The notes: generated by a model not told the origin, from the sequence alone. Positions 7,307-14,382 are shown, counted from the stretch's first letter. The stretch: DNA of 18,159 bases from an uncultured Prevotella sp. (GCA_900547005.1 URER01000049.1:1-18159); one strand, 5' to 3'. Program-made: numbers and translations.

Positions 7307-7326
7307 GAACTCCCGAACTCCTGTCT
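7307..7326 (+). repeat. Short dispersed repeat GAACTCCCGAACTCC, copy A
   Basis: A 20-bp block here matches 13757-13776 at 19 of 20 positions. Both sit in intergenic DNA upstream of a gene. The upstream 7208-7260 sequence is low-complexity GAA/TGAA-rich, similar in style to the repeats near 17547 and 17969. Confidence 0.6.
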
Positions 7327-7345
7327 TCCAACTACTAATATATAT

Positions 7346-8362
7346 ATGATTCACAAGATAAAAGACATAGAACTGGCCGACATCAGCCGCTATCGTGGCG
7401 AACTGATGGGCGTTGCCATGATTGCAATCATACTCTTCCACGTGAGTCTGCCGCGCTCGGATATGTTCTACGGACTGCGCCGCATGGGCAATATCGGTGT
7501 GGATATATTCCTGTTTTTAAGTGGAATGGGCCTTTGGTTCTCGTGGGTTAAGAATCAGTCGGTAAAGCGTTTCTTCACAAGAAGATACCTTCGGATTTAT
7601 CCCACGTGGCTCGTTGTGGCCGGACTGTTCTACGGTTGCGACTTCTTCGGGGCGCAACGATACAGCAAGGACGTTGTGGACCTGCTCGGCGACGTGCTAA
7701 TCAACTGGGATTTCTGGCTCCACGATGAAGGAACGTTCTGGTATATCCCGGCCACGATGATGCTCTACATCTTCACTCCGGCCTATATGACCCTCATACG
7801 GCGCAATCCCGTCTACCGCTGGATGCCCACATTGATGATGGTCTGGTGCGTGGCGGTGCAGTGGGTGGCACCCATTCACAGCGCAGTAGGCCACATTGAA
7901 ATCTTCTGGAGCCGCATTCCGATTTACCTGATAGGCATAAATATGGGCGAAGCCGTGCGCAACAAGACCATACTCCGAGGCTCGTCAATATGGCTGATAG
8001 CCCTTTTCTTCATCGCGTCGCTATCCACCTGCGTCTACCTTGAGCAGGTTTTGCACGGCCGTTTCCCACTGTTCATCGAACGAATGGTCTATATTCCGCT
8101 TACGATAACGGGCATATTGCTCTTCTGCCGCCTGTTCGCCGTACTGCCGGAGAAGCTCAACAAGGGTCTTGCCTTCATCGGGACAATCAGTCTTGAGATA
8201 TATCTGATACACGCACACTTCATACTCTGCCACATCGAGAAACTGAAATTAGGCTACTGGCCCACCTTTATTATATGCGTGGCGATAGCCTTCCCGATTG
8301 CATGGGTACTGGGCAAGATAATGAAAAAGATAACCAATCCGATAGAAAAGCGACTGAAATGA
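7346..8362 (+). CDS. Family-3 membrane O-acyltransferase (second copy in cluster)
   Basis: From ATG 7346 the protein has 338 residues and about ten membrane spans. It shows the family motifs: SRYRGELMGVAMIAIILFHV (14-33) with R17 and likely catalytic H32, and NIGVDIFLFLSGMGLWFSW (49-67). It should modify a sugar or lipid with an acyl group at the inner membrane. I chose ATG 7346 over the in-frame ATG at 7286 because the extra 20 codons (LLWVLPELPNSCLPTTNIY) are made from the dispersed repeat at 7307-7326. The resulting N-terminus also has normal family length. It is clearly different in sequence from the acyltransferase just upstream, so this is not a recent duplication. Its stop overlaps the next start in an ATGA junction. 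Confidence 0.85.
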   Translation: MIHKIKDIELADISRYRGELMGVAMIAIILFHVSLPRSDMFYGLRRMGNIGVDIFLFLSGMGLWFSWVKNQSVKRFFTRRYLRIYPTWLVVAGLFYGCDFFGAQRYSKDVVDLLGDVLINWDFWLHDEGTFWYIPATMMLYIFTPAYMTLIRRNPVYRWMPTLMMVWCVAVQWVAPIHSAVGHIEIFWSRIPIYLIGINMGEAVRNKTILRGSSIWLIALFFIASLSTCVYLEQVLHGRFPLFIERMVYIPLTITGILLFCRLFAVLPEKLNKGLAFIGTISLEIYLIHAHFILCHIEKLKLGYWPTFIICVAIAFPIAWVLGKIMKKITNPIEKRLK

Positions 8363-9279
8363 AAGATATTCTGAAACTCATCCGTCCGCATCAGTGGATA
8401 AAAAACGGCTTCGTGTTGCTGCCTTTGTTCTTCGGCGGCGCGTTACTTAACGTCAGCTCCATCGTAGCGGCGCTCATCACGACACTCGCATTCAGCCTCG
8501 TGGCATCGTCGATATACTGCTTCAACGATGTTATCGACGTGGAGGCCGACCGCCGTCATCCCGCGAAATGCAAGCGGCCGGTGGCTTCCGGGGTCATAAA
8601 GGAGTCTACGGCATACGTCATCTGCATCCTGCTTCCCATACTCGCGAATCTCATCCTGTGCTTCCCGTTCGGCATTGCATCATTGCAAGACTTCGCAATA
8701 GCCAACTATTGGGAGGTATCCTGCGTTCTGTCGCTCTACTGGATGCTGAACATCAGCTACTGCACCAAACTGAAACAATACGCCATCATCGACGTCTGCA
8801 TCATAGCTTTCGGCTTCATCCTCCGCATACTTGCCGGCGGTTTGGCCACAAACATAGCCCTCAGTAAATGGATTGTGCTCATGACGTTCCTGCTGACACT
8901 CTTCCTTTCGTTCGCCAAACGGCGCGACGACGTGCTCCGCATGAACGAGACGGGCGAGGCTCCACGCAAGAACACCATCCACTACAATCTCACTTTCATC
9001 AACCAGGCGATAACCATAACGGCTTCGATGACGTTCGTCTGCTATATCATGTACACTATTTCGCCCGATGTGATGGCCGGATTCGGAACGGAAAACCTAT
9101 ATCTCACAAGCATATTCGTGCTCATCGGACTACTCAGATACATACAGATTACCGTGGTGGAGAACGACAGCGGCGACCCGACAAAGGTCATAATACGCGA
9201 CAGATTCACCCAAATAATCGTACTTCTGTGGGGCCTCACGTTCATGTTTCTTATCTACAAAAGGAATATTCTCGGCTGA
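8359..9279 (+). CDS. UbiA-family prenyltransferase, decaprenyl-phosphate phosphoribosyltransferase-like
   Basis: This 306-residue protein has about eight to nine spans and begins MKDILKLIRPHQWIKNGFVL, the characteristic opening of polyprenyl-phosphate phosphoribosyltransferases related to mycobacterial Rv3806c. The first Asp-rich motif is NDVIDVEAD (56-64). It is followed by the KCKRPVASG loop (70-78), GFILRILAGGLAT and a second site, AKRRDDV (186-192). The known relatives transfer 5-phosphoribose from PRPP to decaprenyl phosphate on the cytoplasmic face. Start ATG 8359 overlaps the preceding stop by 4 bp; the in-frame earlier start at 8275 lies inside the upstream gene and is rejected. The next gene encodes a HAD phosphatase fused to GtrA, which could dephosphorylate and flip the product. 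Another UbiA substrate is possible, but quinone or haem synthesis is unlikely from the motifs and context. Confidence 0.8.
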   Translation: MKDILKLIRPHQWIKNGFVLLPLFFGGALLNVSSIVAALITTLAFSLVASSIYCFNDVIDVEADRRHPAKCKRPVASGVIKESTAYVICILLPILANLILCFPFGIASLQDFAIANYWEVSCVLSLYWMLNISYCTKLKQYAIIDVCIIAFGFILRILAGGLATNIALSKWIVLMTFLLTLFLSFAKRRDDVLRMNETGEAPRKNTIHYNLTFINQAITITASMTFVCYIMYTISPDVMAGFGTENLYLTSIFVLIGLLRYIQITVVENDSGDPTKVIIRDRFTQIIVLLWGLTFMFLIYKRNILG

Positions 9280-9303
9280 GAAAGCATCTAAAAGAGCTAT
9301 AAG

Positions 9304-10320
9304 ATGAAAACGAAAGTATATGCCTTCGACTTCGACGGCACACTGACAACCAAAGACACGCTGCTCGAATTTATTAAGTTCGCACGCGGAGAGCGGCGCC
9401 TCTACACCACGCTGCTGCTCTTCCTGCCGTTGCTTGTGCTGATGAAGCTGCGCCTTTATCCCAACTGGAAAGCCAAACAGCAAGTCTTTTCTTTTCTGTT
9501 TCGTAATATGGCCGAAGCCGATTTCAACGCTCTTTGTGCCTCGTTCGCACACGAGAAAGCCCACCTGATGCGCCCGGACGGCCTCAACGAAATTCGCAAG
9601 GCACTCGCCGAAAACTCCAAAGTGATGATTGTCAGCGCGAGCATAGACAACTGGGTGCGACCGTTCTTCGCCGAATTTGCCGACCGAATCATTGTGTCTT
9701 GCACACGCATCGAGGTGCGCAACGGACTCGTCACCGGCAAATTCCTCACAAAGAACTGCTACGGCGAAGAGAAGGTGAAGCGCATCCGCACAGCCTTCCC
9801 TTACAGAAAGACCTACCACCTCATCGCTTTCGGCGACAGCAAAGGCGACAGCCGGATGTTCGAATACGCCGACGAGAGCCACTACAAGCCATTCCGCAAA
9901 GGCCATACAGCCGATAAAGACAACGCCATCGCGGCACATCTGAGCGACGCCCAACGCCAGAAATTAGGCGAAATCATACGCTTCGGCATCGTTGGAGTGG
10001 CCGCCACAGCCATACAAGCAGGCGTCTACTGCCTGCTGGTTTCATATTTTCATTATACAATAGCCAACACAACGGGCTATATAGTGAGCTTCGTCTTCAA
10101 CTATATAGCCTCCACCCGCTTCACGTTTCGTGTGGAATCTACCGCCAAACGTGGTGCGGGTTTTGTGTTTTCACATATCATCAATTATCTTTTGCAGACC
10201 GCCATACTGTCTGTCGCCATTTATTTCGGACTCGAAAAACGCCTCGCGCTCATTCCGATGTTCTGCATTTGCGTTCCCATAAATTTCATATTAGTAAGAT
10301 ACTTCCTTAAAAAGAGATGA
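9304..10320 (+). CDS. HAD-IB phosphatase fused to a GtrA membrane domain
   Basis: This 338-residue protein has two domains. Residues 1-205 are a haloacid-dehalogenase phosphatase of subclass IB: motif I FDFDGTLT with D9 and D11, motif II VSAS with S111, motif III Lys at K157, and motif IV GDSKGDSRM with D178 and D182. All catalytic residues are present. Residues about 36-50 are hydrophobic and may touch the membrane. Residues 225-338 are a GtrA domain of four spans (RFGIVGVAATAIQAGVYCLL, then NTTGYIVSFVFNYIASTRFT). GtrA proteins are linked to flipping or handling of polyprenyl-phosphate sugars. I infer it removes the 5-phosphate from the UbiA product and helps move the lipid across the membrane. 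The start is 24 bp after the UbiA stop, and the stop overlaps the next gene by 4 bp. Confidence 0.85.
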   Translation: MKTKVYAFDFDGTLTTKDTLLEFIKFARGERRLYTTLLLFLPLLVLMKLRLYPNWKAKQQVFSFLFRNMAEADFNALCASFAHEKAHLMRPDGLNEIRKALAENSKVMIVSASIDNWVRPFFAEFADRIIVSCTRIEVRNGLVTGKFLTKNCYGEEKVKRIRTAFPYRKTYHLIAFGDSKGDSRMFEYADESHYKPFRKGHTADKDNAIAAHLSDAQRQKLGEIIRFGIVGVAATAIQAGVYCLLVSYFHYTIANTTGYIVSFVFNYIASTRFTFRVESTAKRGAGFVFSHIINYLLQTAILSVAIYFGLEKRLALIPMFCICVPINFILVRYFLKKR

Positions 10321-11750
10321 AAGGTATTATCAGACTTTTCAAGATAAGGGCCGAAGAGAGAGTGCCCGCACTGGTGTTTCTGCTTCTGTCCGCAGCACTC
10401 CACGCTCTTGTCATCTATTCTTATTACGACAAGCTCAGCGAGATTCGCTCCAGCTACAAATGGCTTTTCGTAAAGACTTTCCACATCTCGGGCTACGACC
10501 CGCTGACATATAACGTCGTAACCGACTGGGAGATGCGCTACAACGTGTTCCGCCATCCGCTGCTCGCACCTTTCATGTACGTGCCCAGCGTCATCAATCA
10601 GTGGCTCATGGATCTAACGGGCATCAACTGCGTGCAGTTCATCGTGGCGCTCATCCTGCTGCTCTTCACGGTCTATTCCTTCGTTTTCCTTTTCCGGATC
10701 TTCCGTGAAGTGCTCGAAATGGGCTATTCCGACTCGCTCATTCTCACCGCTCTGCACTACTCTTTCGCCTATGTCATCGTGGCATCCGTATGCCCCGACC
10801 ATTTCGCCATGTCCATGTCGGTGCTCATCATGATGATTTACGTGAGCGGAATGCGCATGAAACGCGGCCGGCCGATAGGCAAGTTGCAGACCATCTGGAT
10901 ATTCCTGCTCACGGCAGGCATATCCCTCAACAACGGCATAAAGATATTCCTCGCCGCCCTTTTCGTCAACGGCCGGCGCTTCTTCCGCCCGCTTTATCTG
11001 CTGTTTGCCGTCATCCTGCCATCGCTCTTGATATGGGTGTTCCTGCAATGGGAATACAACACGTTCGTATATCCCGACTGGAAGGCCAACAAGGACATGA
11101 AGGCGAGAATAGAAAAGAAGGAGGAGGCGAAGATAATAAAGACGTATCTCGACACCGTCTCCATTGCCGACACAGCCCGGCAGAAGGCCGGAGCGCAGGC
11201 GTTGATAGCCCAAAAGAAGGCGCAGAAGAAACGGGAACGCTCTCATTCGGCAGCCAACCGGCACACGGGCAAGCCCATCGAGGGCGGCGGTTTCCTGAAA
11301 TGGACCGACATAACGACGTCGCGCACGGAGACGGCAGTACACAACCTCTTCGGCGAATCAATCATCCTGCACAGCGACCACCTTTTGGAAGACGTGCTGC
11401 GCAGCCGCCCCGTGATAGTGGAATACGGCTGTTGGTTCAACTATCTGGCTGAGTTCATCATCGTAGCCCTGTTCGCAGCAGGCGTATGGCTCGGCCGCCG
11501 CAACCGCTTTCTGTGGTTAGCACTCTCCTATTTCGCCTTCGACATGGTCATACACATGGGCCTCGGCTTCGGAATAAACGAGATTTACATCATGAGTCCT
11601 CACTGGCTGTTCACCATCGCCATAGCCATCGGCTACGCCCTGCGCTCTTGCACGGGCCGGCTACACACGGGAATGAGGAGTCTGATACTGATACTCACGC
11701 TCTATATGTATATATATAATGTGGTGTTGCTGGCCGAATATCTGTTGTAG
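10317..11750 (+). CDS. Multi-spanning membrane protein, candidate GT-C-type glycosyltransferase, paralog 1
   Basis: I do not recognise the family with certainty. The 477-residue protein has a first span at about 16-35, then an external loop containing SGYDPLTY (58-65) and FRHPLL (78-83). This is reminiscent of GT-C enzymes, where an Asp in the first loop is catalytic and an HPPL-like motif follows. About eight more spans follow, including ones ending at NGIKIFLAALFVNGRR. A lysine-rich charged insert lies at about 253-320. The conserved block TDITTSRTETAVHNLFGE comes next, and the C-terminus has LGFGINEIYIMSPHW. The next gene is a clear paralog sharing all these blocks. Its position directly after a polyprenyl-phosphoribose-type module (4-bp overlap) suggests it uses a polyprenyl-linked pentose, which is inference. 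Confidence 0.7.
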   Translation: MKGIIRLFKIRAEERVPALVFLLLSAALHALVIYSYYDKLSEIRSSYKWLFVKTFHISGYDPLTYNVVTDWEMRYNVFRHPLLAPFMYVPSVINQWLMDLTGINCVQFIVALILLLFTVYSFVFLFRIFREVLEMGYSDSLILTALHYSFAYVIVASVCPDHFAMSMSVLIMMIYVSGMRMKRGRPIGKLQTIWIFLLTAGISLNNGIKIFLAALFVNGRRFFRPLYLLFAVILPSLLIWVFLQWEYNTFVYPDWKANKDMKARIEKKEEAKIIKTYLDTVSIADTARQKAGAQALIAQKKAQKKRERSHSAANRHTGKPIEGGGFLKWTDITTSRTETAVHNLFGESIILHSDHLLEDVLRSRPVIVEYGCWFNYLAEFIIVALFAAGVWLGRRNRFLWLALSYFAFDMVIHMGLGFGINEIYIMSPHWLFTIAIAIGYALRSCTGRLHTGMRSLILILTLYMYIYNVVLLAEYLL

Positions 11751-11795
11751 CCCCCCTCTAATCCCCCCAAGGGGGGAAGACTTAGTCCCCCAGAG
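11751..11795. repeat. C-rich/G-rich hairpin repeat between the two paralogs
   Basis: CCCCCC at 11763-11768 and GGGGGG at 11771-11776 form a tight hairpin flanked by further C-runs at 11751-11756 and 11787-11791. It resembles the repeat inside the end of the flippase gene (4112-4134). It lies directly after the stop of paralog 1, so it could act as a partial terminator, though no T-tract follows. Confidence 0.5.
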
Positions 11796-11836
11796 AATGG
11801 AGTAAGGATATTTGAATAAAAATAAAAGGAAAAACA

Positions 11837-13174
11837 ATGTTCAAGATAAAGAAAGAAGAAAGACTCATCGTCCTCATTGCGCTGATAGTGTTCGTAGCGT
11901 TCAATGCACTTGTGATATACAAGTATTCACCGCTTTTCCTCAAAGGCGGCAACCTCGGTTTCTGGACGATTTTCTCCAAGAACTTCCGCATTTCGGGCTA
12001 CGACTGCTGGTCGTATATCACGCTGTCCAACCTTCGTGTGCATTTCGAGACGACGCGCCATCCGCTTTTTCTCACCCTCCTCTATCCCATGTACTTGGCA
12101 AACCACTGGCTCATGCAGGCCACCGGCACCAACTTCGCCGTCTTCTTTATGATGGCGGTTGTCGTGTTCTGCGCCGTCTATTCGGCCATCTTCATGTATA
12201 GAATATTCCGCGAGATACTCTCGCTCACCCGCCCCGATGCCACGCTGCTCACCGCCTTCTTCTTCTCTTTCGGCCATGTGCTCGTTACAACGATGGTACC
12301 CGACCATTTCGTCATTTCCCTTTTCCTGCTCACCCTCACCCTCTACGCAGTGGGAATGCGCATGAAACAGGGTCGCGCGGTAAGCGAATGGGAGGCGATG
12401 CTGCTTGTTTTCCTCACCGCAGGCATAACTCTAACCAACGGTGCCAAGACTCTTCTGGCCAGCCTGTTCAGCAACGGCCGCCGCGTGTTCTCGTTTCGCT
12501 TTATCCTCATTTCCTTCATCCTGCCCGCCGCCTTACTTGGCGGCATCTGGTATTGGCAGTACCGCACGGTGGAGATTCCGCAAAAGATAGAGATTGAGAA
12601 TATGGCAAAGAAGCAGAAGAAGCAGGGCAAGGAAGAGAAAATGCGCAAATGGGCCGACTCGCGCAACAAATGGATGGCCGAACACAGCGGCCAACCCGTC
12701 AGCAAACTGCCTCTGCTGAGCATGACCGATGTTACCACGCCGCGCGGCGAGACTATCGTCGAGAATTTCTTTGGCGAACCCATACAGCTCCATAAGTCCC
12801 ACTTGCTTGAGGATATGTCGCACACGCGTCCCGTATTCGTCAGCTACGACAACGCCCTGCCCTACGTTATCGAGGCTATTATCGTCCTGCTGTTTGTCAT
12901 CGGAGTGTTATGTGGCTTGCGCAACAAGTTCCTGTTGATGTGCCTTTCGTGGTTTGCCGTCGATGTAATGCTCCATCTCGTTCTCGGTTTCGGCATCAAC
13001 GAAGTCTACATAATGTCTGCCGACTGGATATTCATCATCCCCATCGCCATAGGCTGCCTTCTTTCCATACTTGCCCGTCGCCCCGCAACGCTGCTCCGCT
13101 ATGCCCTTTGCGCCCTCACCGTCTGGCTTTGGGCCTACAACGGTACGTTAATCGTAGGGTATTTGGTGGGGTAG
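11837..13174 (+). CDS. Multi-spanning membrane protein, candidate GT-C-type glycosyltransferase, paralog 2
   Basis: This 445-residue protein is homologous to the preceding one along its whole length: FKIKKEER at the start, RISGYDCWSY (51-60), TRHPLF (73-78), PDHFVIS, VGMRMKQGRAVSEWEA, NGAKTLLASLFSNGRR, TDVTTPRGETIVENFFGE and LGFGINEVYIMSADW. The lysine-rich insert is shorter here (about 250-280). Both copies keep D and Y in the first loop and R-H-P about 14-15 residues later, so these are the residues to test as catalytic. About nine to ten spans. It is separated from paralog 1 by 86 bp carrying a C-rich hairpin and is the last gene of the glycan cluster. Function is unknown; glycosyl transfer from a lipid-linked sugar is the best guess. 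The sequences are far from identical, so the duplication is old. Confidence 0.7.
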   Translation: MFKIKKEERLIVLIALIVFVAFNALVIYKYSPLFLKGGNLGFWTIFSKNFRISGYDCWSYITLSNLRVHFETTRHPLFLTLLYPMYLANHWLMQATGTNFAVFFMMAVVVFCAVYSAIFMYRIFREILSLTRPDATLLTAFFFSFGHVLVTTMVPDHFVISLFLLTLTLYAVGMRMKQGRAVSEWEAMLLVFLTAGITLTNGAKTLLASLFSNGRRVFSFRFILISFILPAALLGGIWYWQYRTVEIPQKIEIENMAKKQKKQGKEEKMRKWADSRNKWMAEHSGQPVSKLPLLSMTDVTTPRGETIVENFFGEPIQLHKSHLLEDMSHTRPVFVSYDNALPYVIEAIIVLLFVIGVLCGLRNKFLLMCLSWFAVDVMLHLVLGFGINEVYIMSADWIFIIPIAIGCLLSILARRPATLLRYALCALTVWLWAYNGTLIVGYLVG

Positions 13175-13377
13175 GAAATATTTTTCACATTGTCAAAATC
13201 CTTACAATTTACGCCCTCAGAATTGCGTTTTTTCAAACGAAACTTCTCCCGCTCTCAAAAACGCGAAAATACGGCAATTTAGGCAATTTAGGGATAAGTC
13301 TTTGATAATCAGAGATTTATCCCTTTTTCTTTCGTTTTTACCCATTTTTGAACGCATTTTAGTCCCCGTCAAATTGC

Positions 13378-13487
13378 AACGGAGGCTCCGTTAGACGCTA
13401 ACGGAGGCACTTTTGCACTCCAACGGAGGCTCCGTTGCACTCCAAAACGGTCTAAAACGGACTCTAAAAGTGCCACTTTTGAAAGCT
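13378..13487 (+). repeat. 22-bp phased tandem array in copy 2 (5 units)
   Basis: Units start at 13378, 13400, 13422, 13444 and 13466. Units 1 and 3 are AACGGAG-G-CTCCGTT, self-complementary with 7-bp arms. Unit 5 is AAAAGTG-C-CACTTTT, also self-complementary. Unit 2 is the hybrid AACGGAG-G-CACTTTT. Unit 4 is AAAACGG-TCT-AAAACGG, like unit 4 of copy 1. The spacers are 7 nt, mostly GCACTCC. Register, unit count and the special unit 4 are the same as in copy 1, while the half-sites in units 1, 3 and 5 differ. Confidence 0.85.
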
Positions 13488-13687
13488 AACGAACGTTAAA
13501 TAGGCCGTTTTTGCCATTTTTCCGTGTTTTTCCGAACATGAATTTTTGACGAAAATCGACCCGATTTTTTCCTAACGGAGGCACTTTTGCAGTTTTGAAT
13601 TACGATTTTTGAATTTTGTGTTGGGATTTTTAAGGTCGAAAAAACGCCCAAAATGAGTAACGAGACCATTATTTAACGTTCGTTAGC
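13485..13687. repeat. 18-bp perfect inverted repeat enclosing the middle of copy 2
   Basis: GCTAACGAACGTTAAATA at 13485-13502 is the exact reverse complement of TATTTAACGTTCGTTAGC at 13670-13687, with 167 bp between. In copy 1 the left arm is kept (1325-1341) but the right arm at 1512-1528 reads ATTTAACAACTGTTAGC, so the pairing is partly lost. Confidence 0.8.
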
Positions 13688-13756
13688 ACGAGAGAATCAA
13701 TTTTCGATTGTAATAATTCTTTACTAAAAAGGAGGAAAAAGAAGAAAGATTTGTCT

Positions 13757-13776
13757 GAACTCCCGAACTCCCGTCT
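13757..13776 (+). repeat. Short dispersed repeat GAACTCCCGAACTCC, copy B
   Basis: It matches 7307-7326 at 19 of 20 positions and lies between noncoding element copy 2 and the argR promoter. A C-rich tract (CTCCTTCCCCC) follows. Confidence 0.6.
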
Positions 13777-13842
13777 ACTGTCTCCTTCCCCCTAAACCTC
13801 ACTTGATTTCCTCGAAAAACAAGTAAAAATATACACTATTAT

Positions 13843-13873
13843 TTTGTCATTTGCATATAAATGCGTACTTTTG
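13843..13873 (+). promoter_or_regulatory. Bacteroidetes-type promoter of argR, exact consensus
   Basis: TTTG at 13843-13846 and TACTTTTG at 13866-13873 are 19 bp apart, a full match to TTTG-N19-TAnnTTTG. The argR ATG at 13903 is 29 bp past the -7 box. The spacer contains the small palindrome GCAT-ATAA-ATGC at 13853-13864, a possible regulator site. No comparable promoter is seen in the gaps before the later arg genes, so one transcript may cover the operon. Confidence 0.75.
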
Positions 13874-13884
13874 CAGTCTGAAAA

Positions 13885-13898
13885 TGTATATTTATTCA
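13885..13898. promoter_or_regulatory. Possible ARG box (ArgR operator)
   Basis: TGTATATTTATTCA resembles the 14-bp core of known ARG boxes (TGAATAWTTATTCA-like), with one good half-site (ATTCA) and one weaker. It lies between the likely transcription start and the argR ATG, where repressor binding would block transcription. Inferred by resemblance to the enterobacterial consensus; the Bacteroidales motif may differ. Confidence 0.4.
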
Positions 13899-13902
13899 CT
13901 GG

Positions 13903-14382
13903 ATGAAGGCTAAGAACAACAGAATGGAAACCCTGAAGATGCTCATCTCGAGTCAAGAGTTGTGCTCTCAAGAGGAGGTTTTACAAGCATTATCAAAGGA
14001 GGGATACAAGGTCACGCAGGCAACACTGAGCCGTGATTTGAAACAACTGAAGGTGGCAAAGGCCGCAAGCATGAACGGCAAATACGTGTATGTGCTGCCG
14101 AACGAGACGATGTATAAGCGCGTCACGTCGCCGAGAACTGCGCGGGAGATGTTGCTCACTTCGGGTTATCAGTCGATAAACTTCTCGGGAAACATTGCTG
14201 TGATAAAGACACGGCCGGGATATGCGAGCAGCATCGCGTATAACATCGACTCGAACGACATTCCGGGCGTGATGGGAAGTATTGCCGGCGACGACACAAT
14301 ATTCGTTGTTCTGAAGGAAGGAATGGCTAAGGAGGAGGTTATAGACGGGCTGAGCCTCGTCATTCCCGACATAAATAAATAA
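13903..14382 (+). CDS. argR: Arginine repressor ArgR
   Basis: This 159-residue protein has the standard two-domain ArgR layout and usual length. Residues 1-70 form the winged helix DNA-binding domain, with the recognition region TQATLSRDLKQL (38-49). Residues 85-155 form the hexamerisation and arginine-binding domain, with GVMGSIAGDDTIFVV (122-136) supplying the conserved GDD (129-131) that contacts arginine. It senses arginine and represses arginine biosynthesis genes. It is the first gene of the arg operon and probably represses itself through the site at 13885-13898. Start ATG 13903 fits the promoter; a second in-frame ATG at codon 8 is possible. Leader and promoter are directly visible. 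Confidence 0.95.
   Translation: MKAKNNRMETLKMLISSQELCSQEEVLQALSKEGYKVTQATLSRDLKQLKVAKAASMNGKYVYVLPNETMYKRVTSPRTAREMLLTSGYQSINFSGNIAVIKTRPGYASSIAYNIDSNDIPGVMGSIAGDDTIFVVLKEGMAKEEVIDGLSLVIPDINK

Larger units (their letters stand above)
13213..13735 (+). repeat. Noncoding 0.5-kb dispersed element, copy 2
   Basis: This is the second copy of the element at 1051-1571, same orientation and length. It fills most of the 728-bp gap between the glycan cluster and argR; the rest holds the short repeat at 13757-13776 and the argR promoter. Conserved parts are the 22-bp array (13378-13487), the AACGAACGTTAAAT junction, a lone AACGGAGGCACTTTTGCA block at 13574-13591, and the tail 13592-13735. The tail carries TTGGGATTTTTAAGG, TAACGAGACCATTATTTAAC, GTTAGCACGAGAGAATC and TTTTCGATTGTAATA. 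The tail is much better conserved than the first 160 bp. No shared reading frame. Confidence 0.85.

Noticed and set aside
7286..7345. Longer start for the second acyltransferase at ATG 7286
   Set aside because: The added codons are made from a dispersed repeat and do not resemble the family N-terminus.
13378..13487. CRISPR array
   Set aside because: The 22-bp units are contiguous repeats with 6-7 nt conserved spacers, not repeats separated by unique 30-bp spacers, and no cas genes are present.
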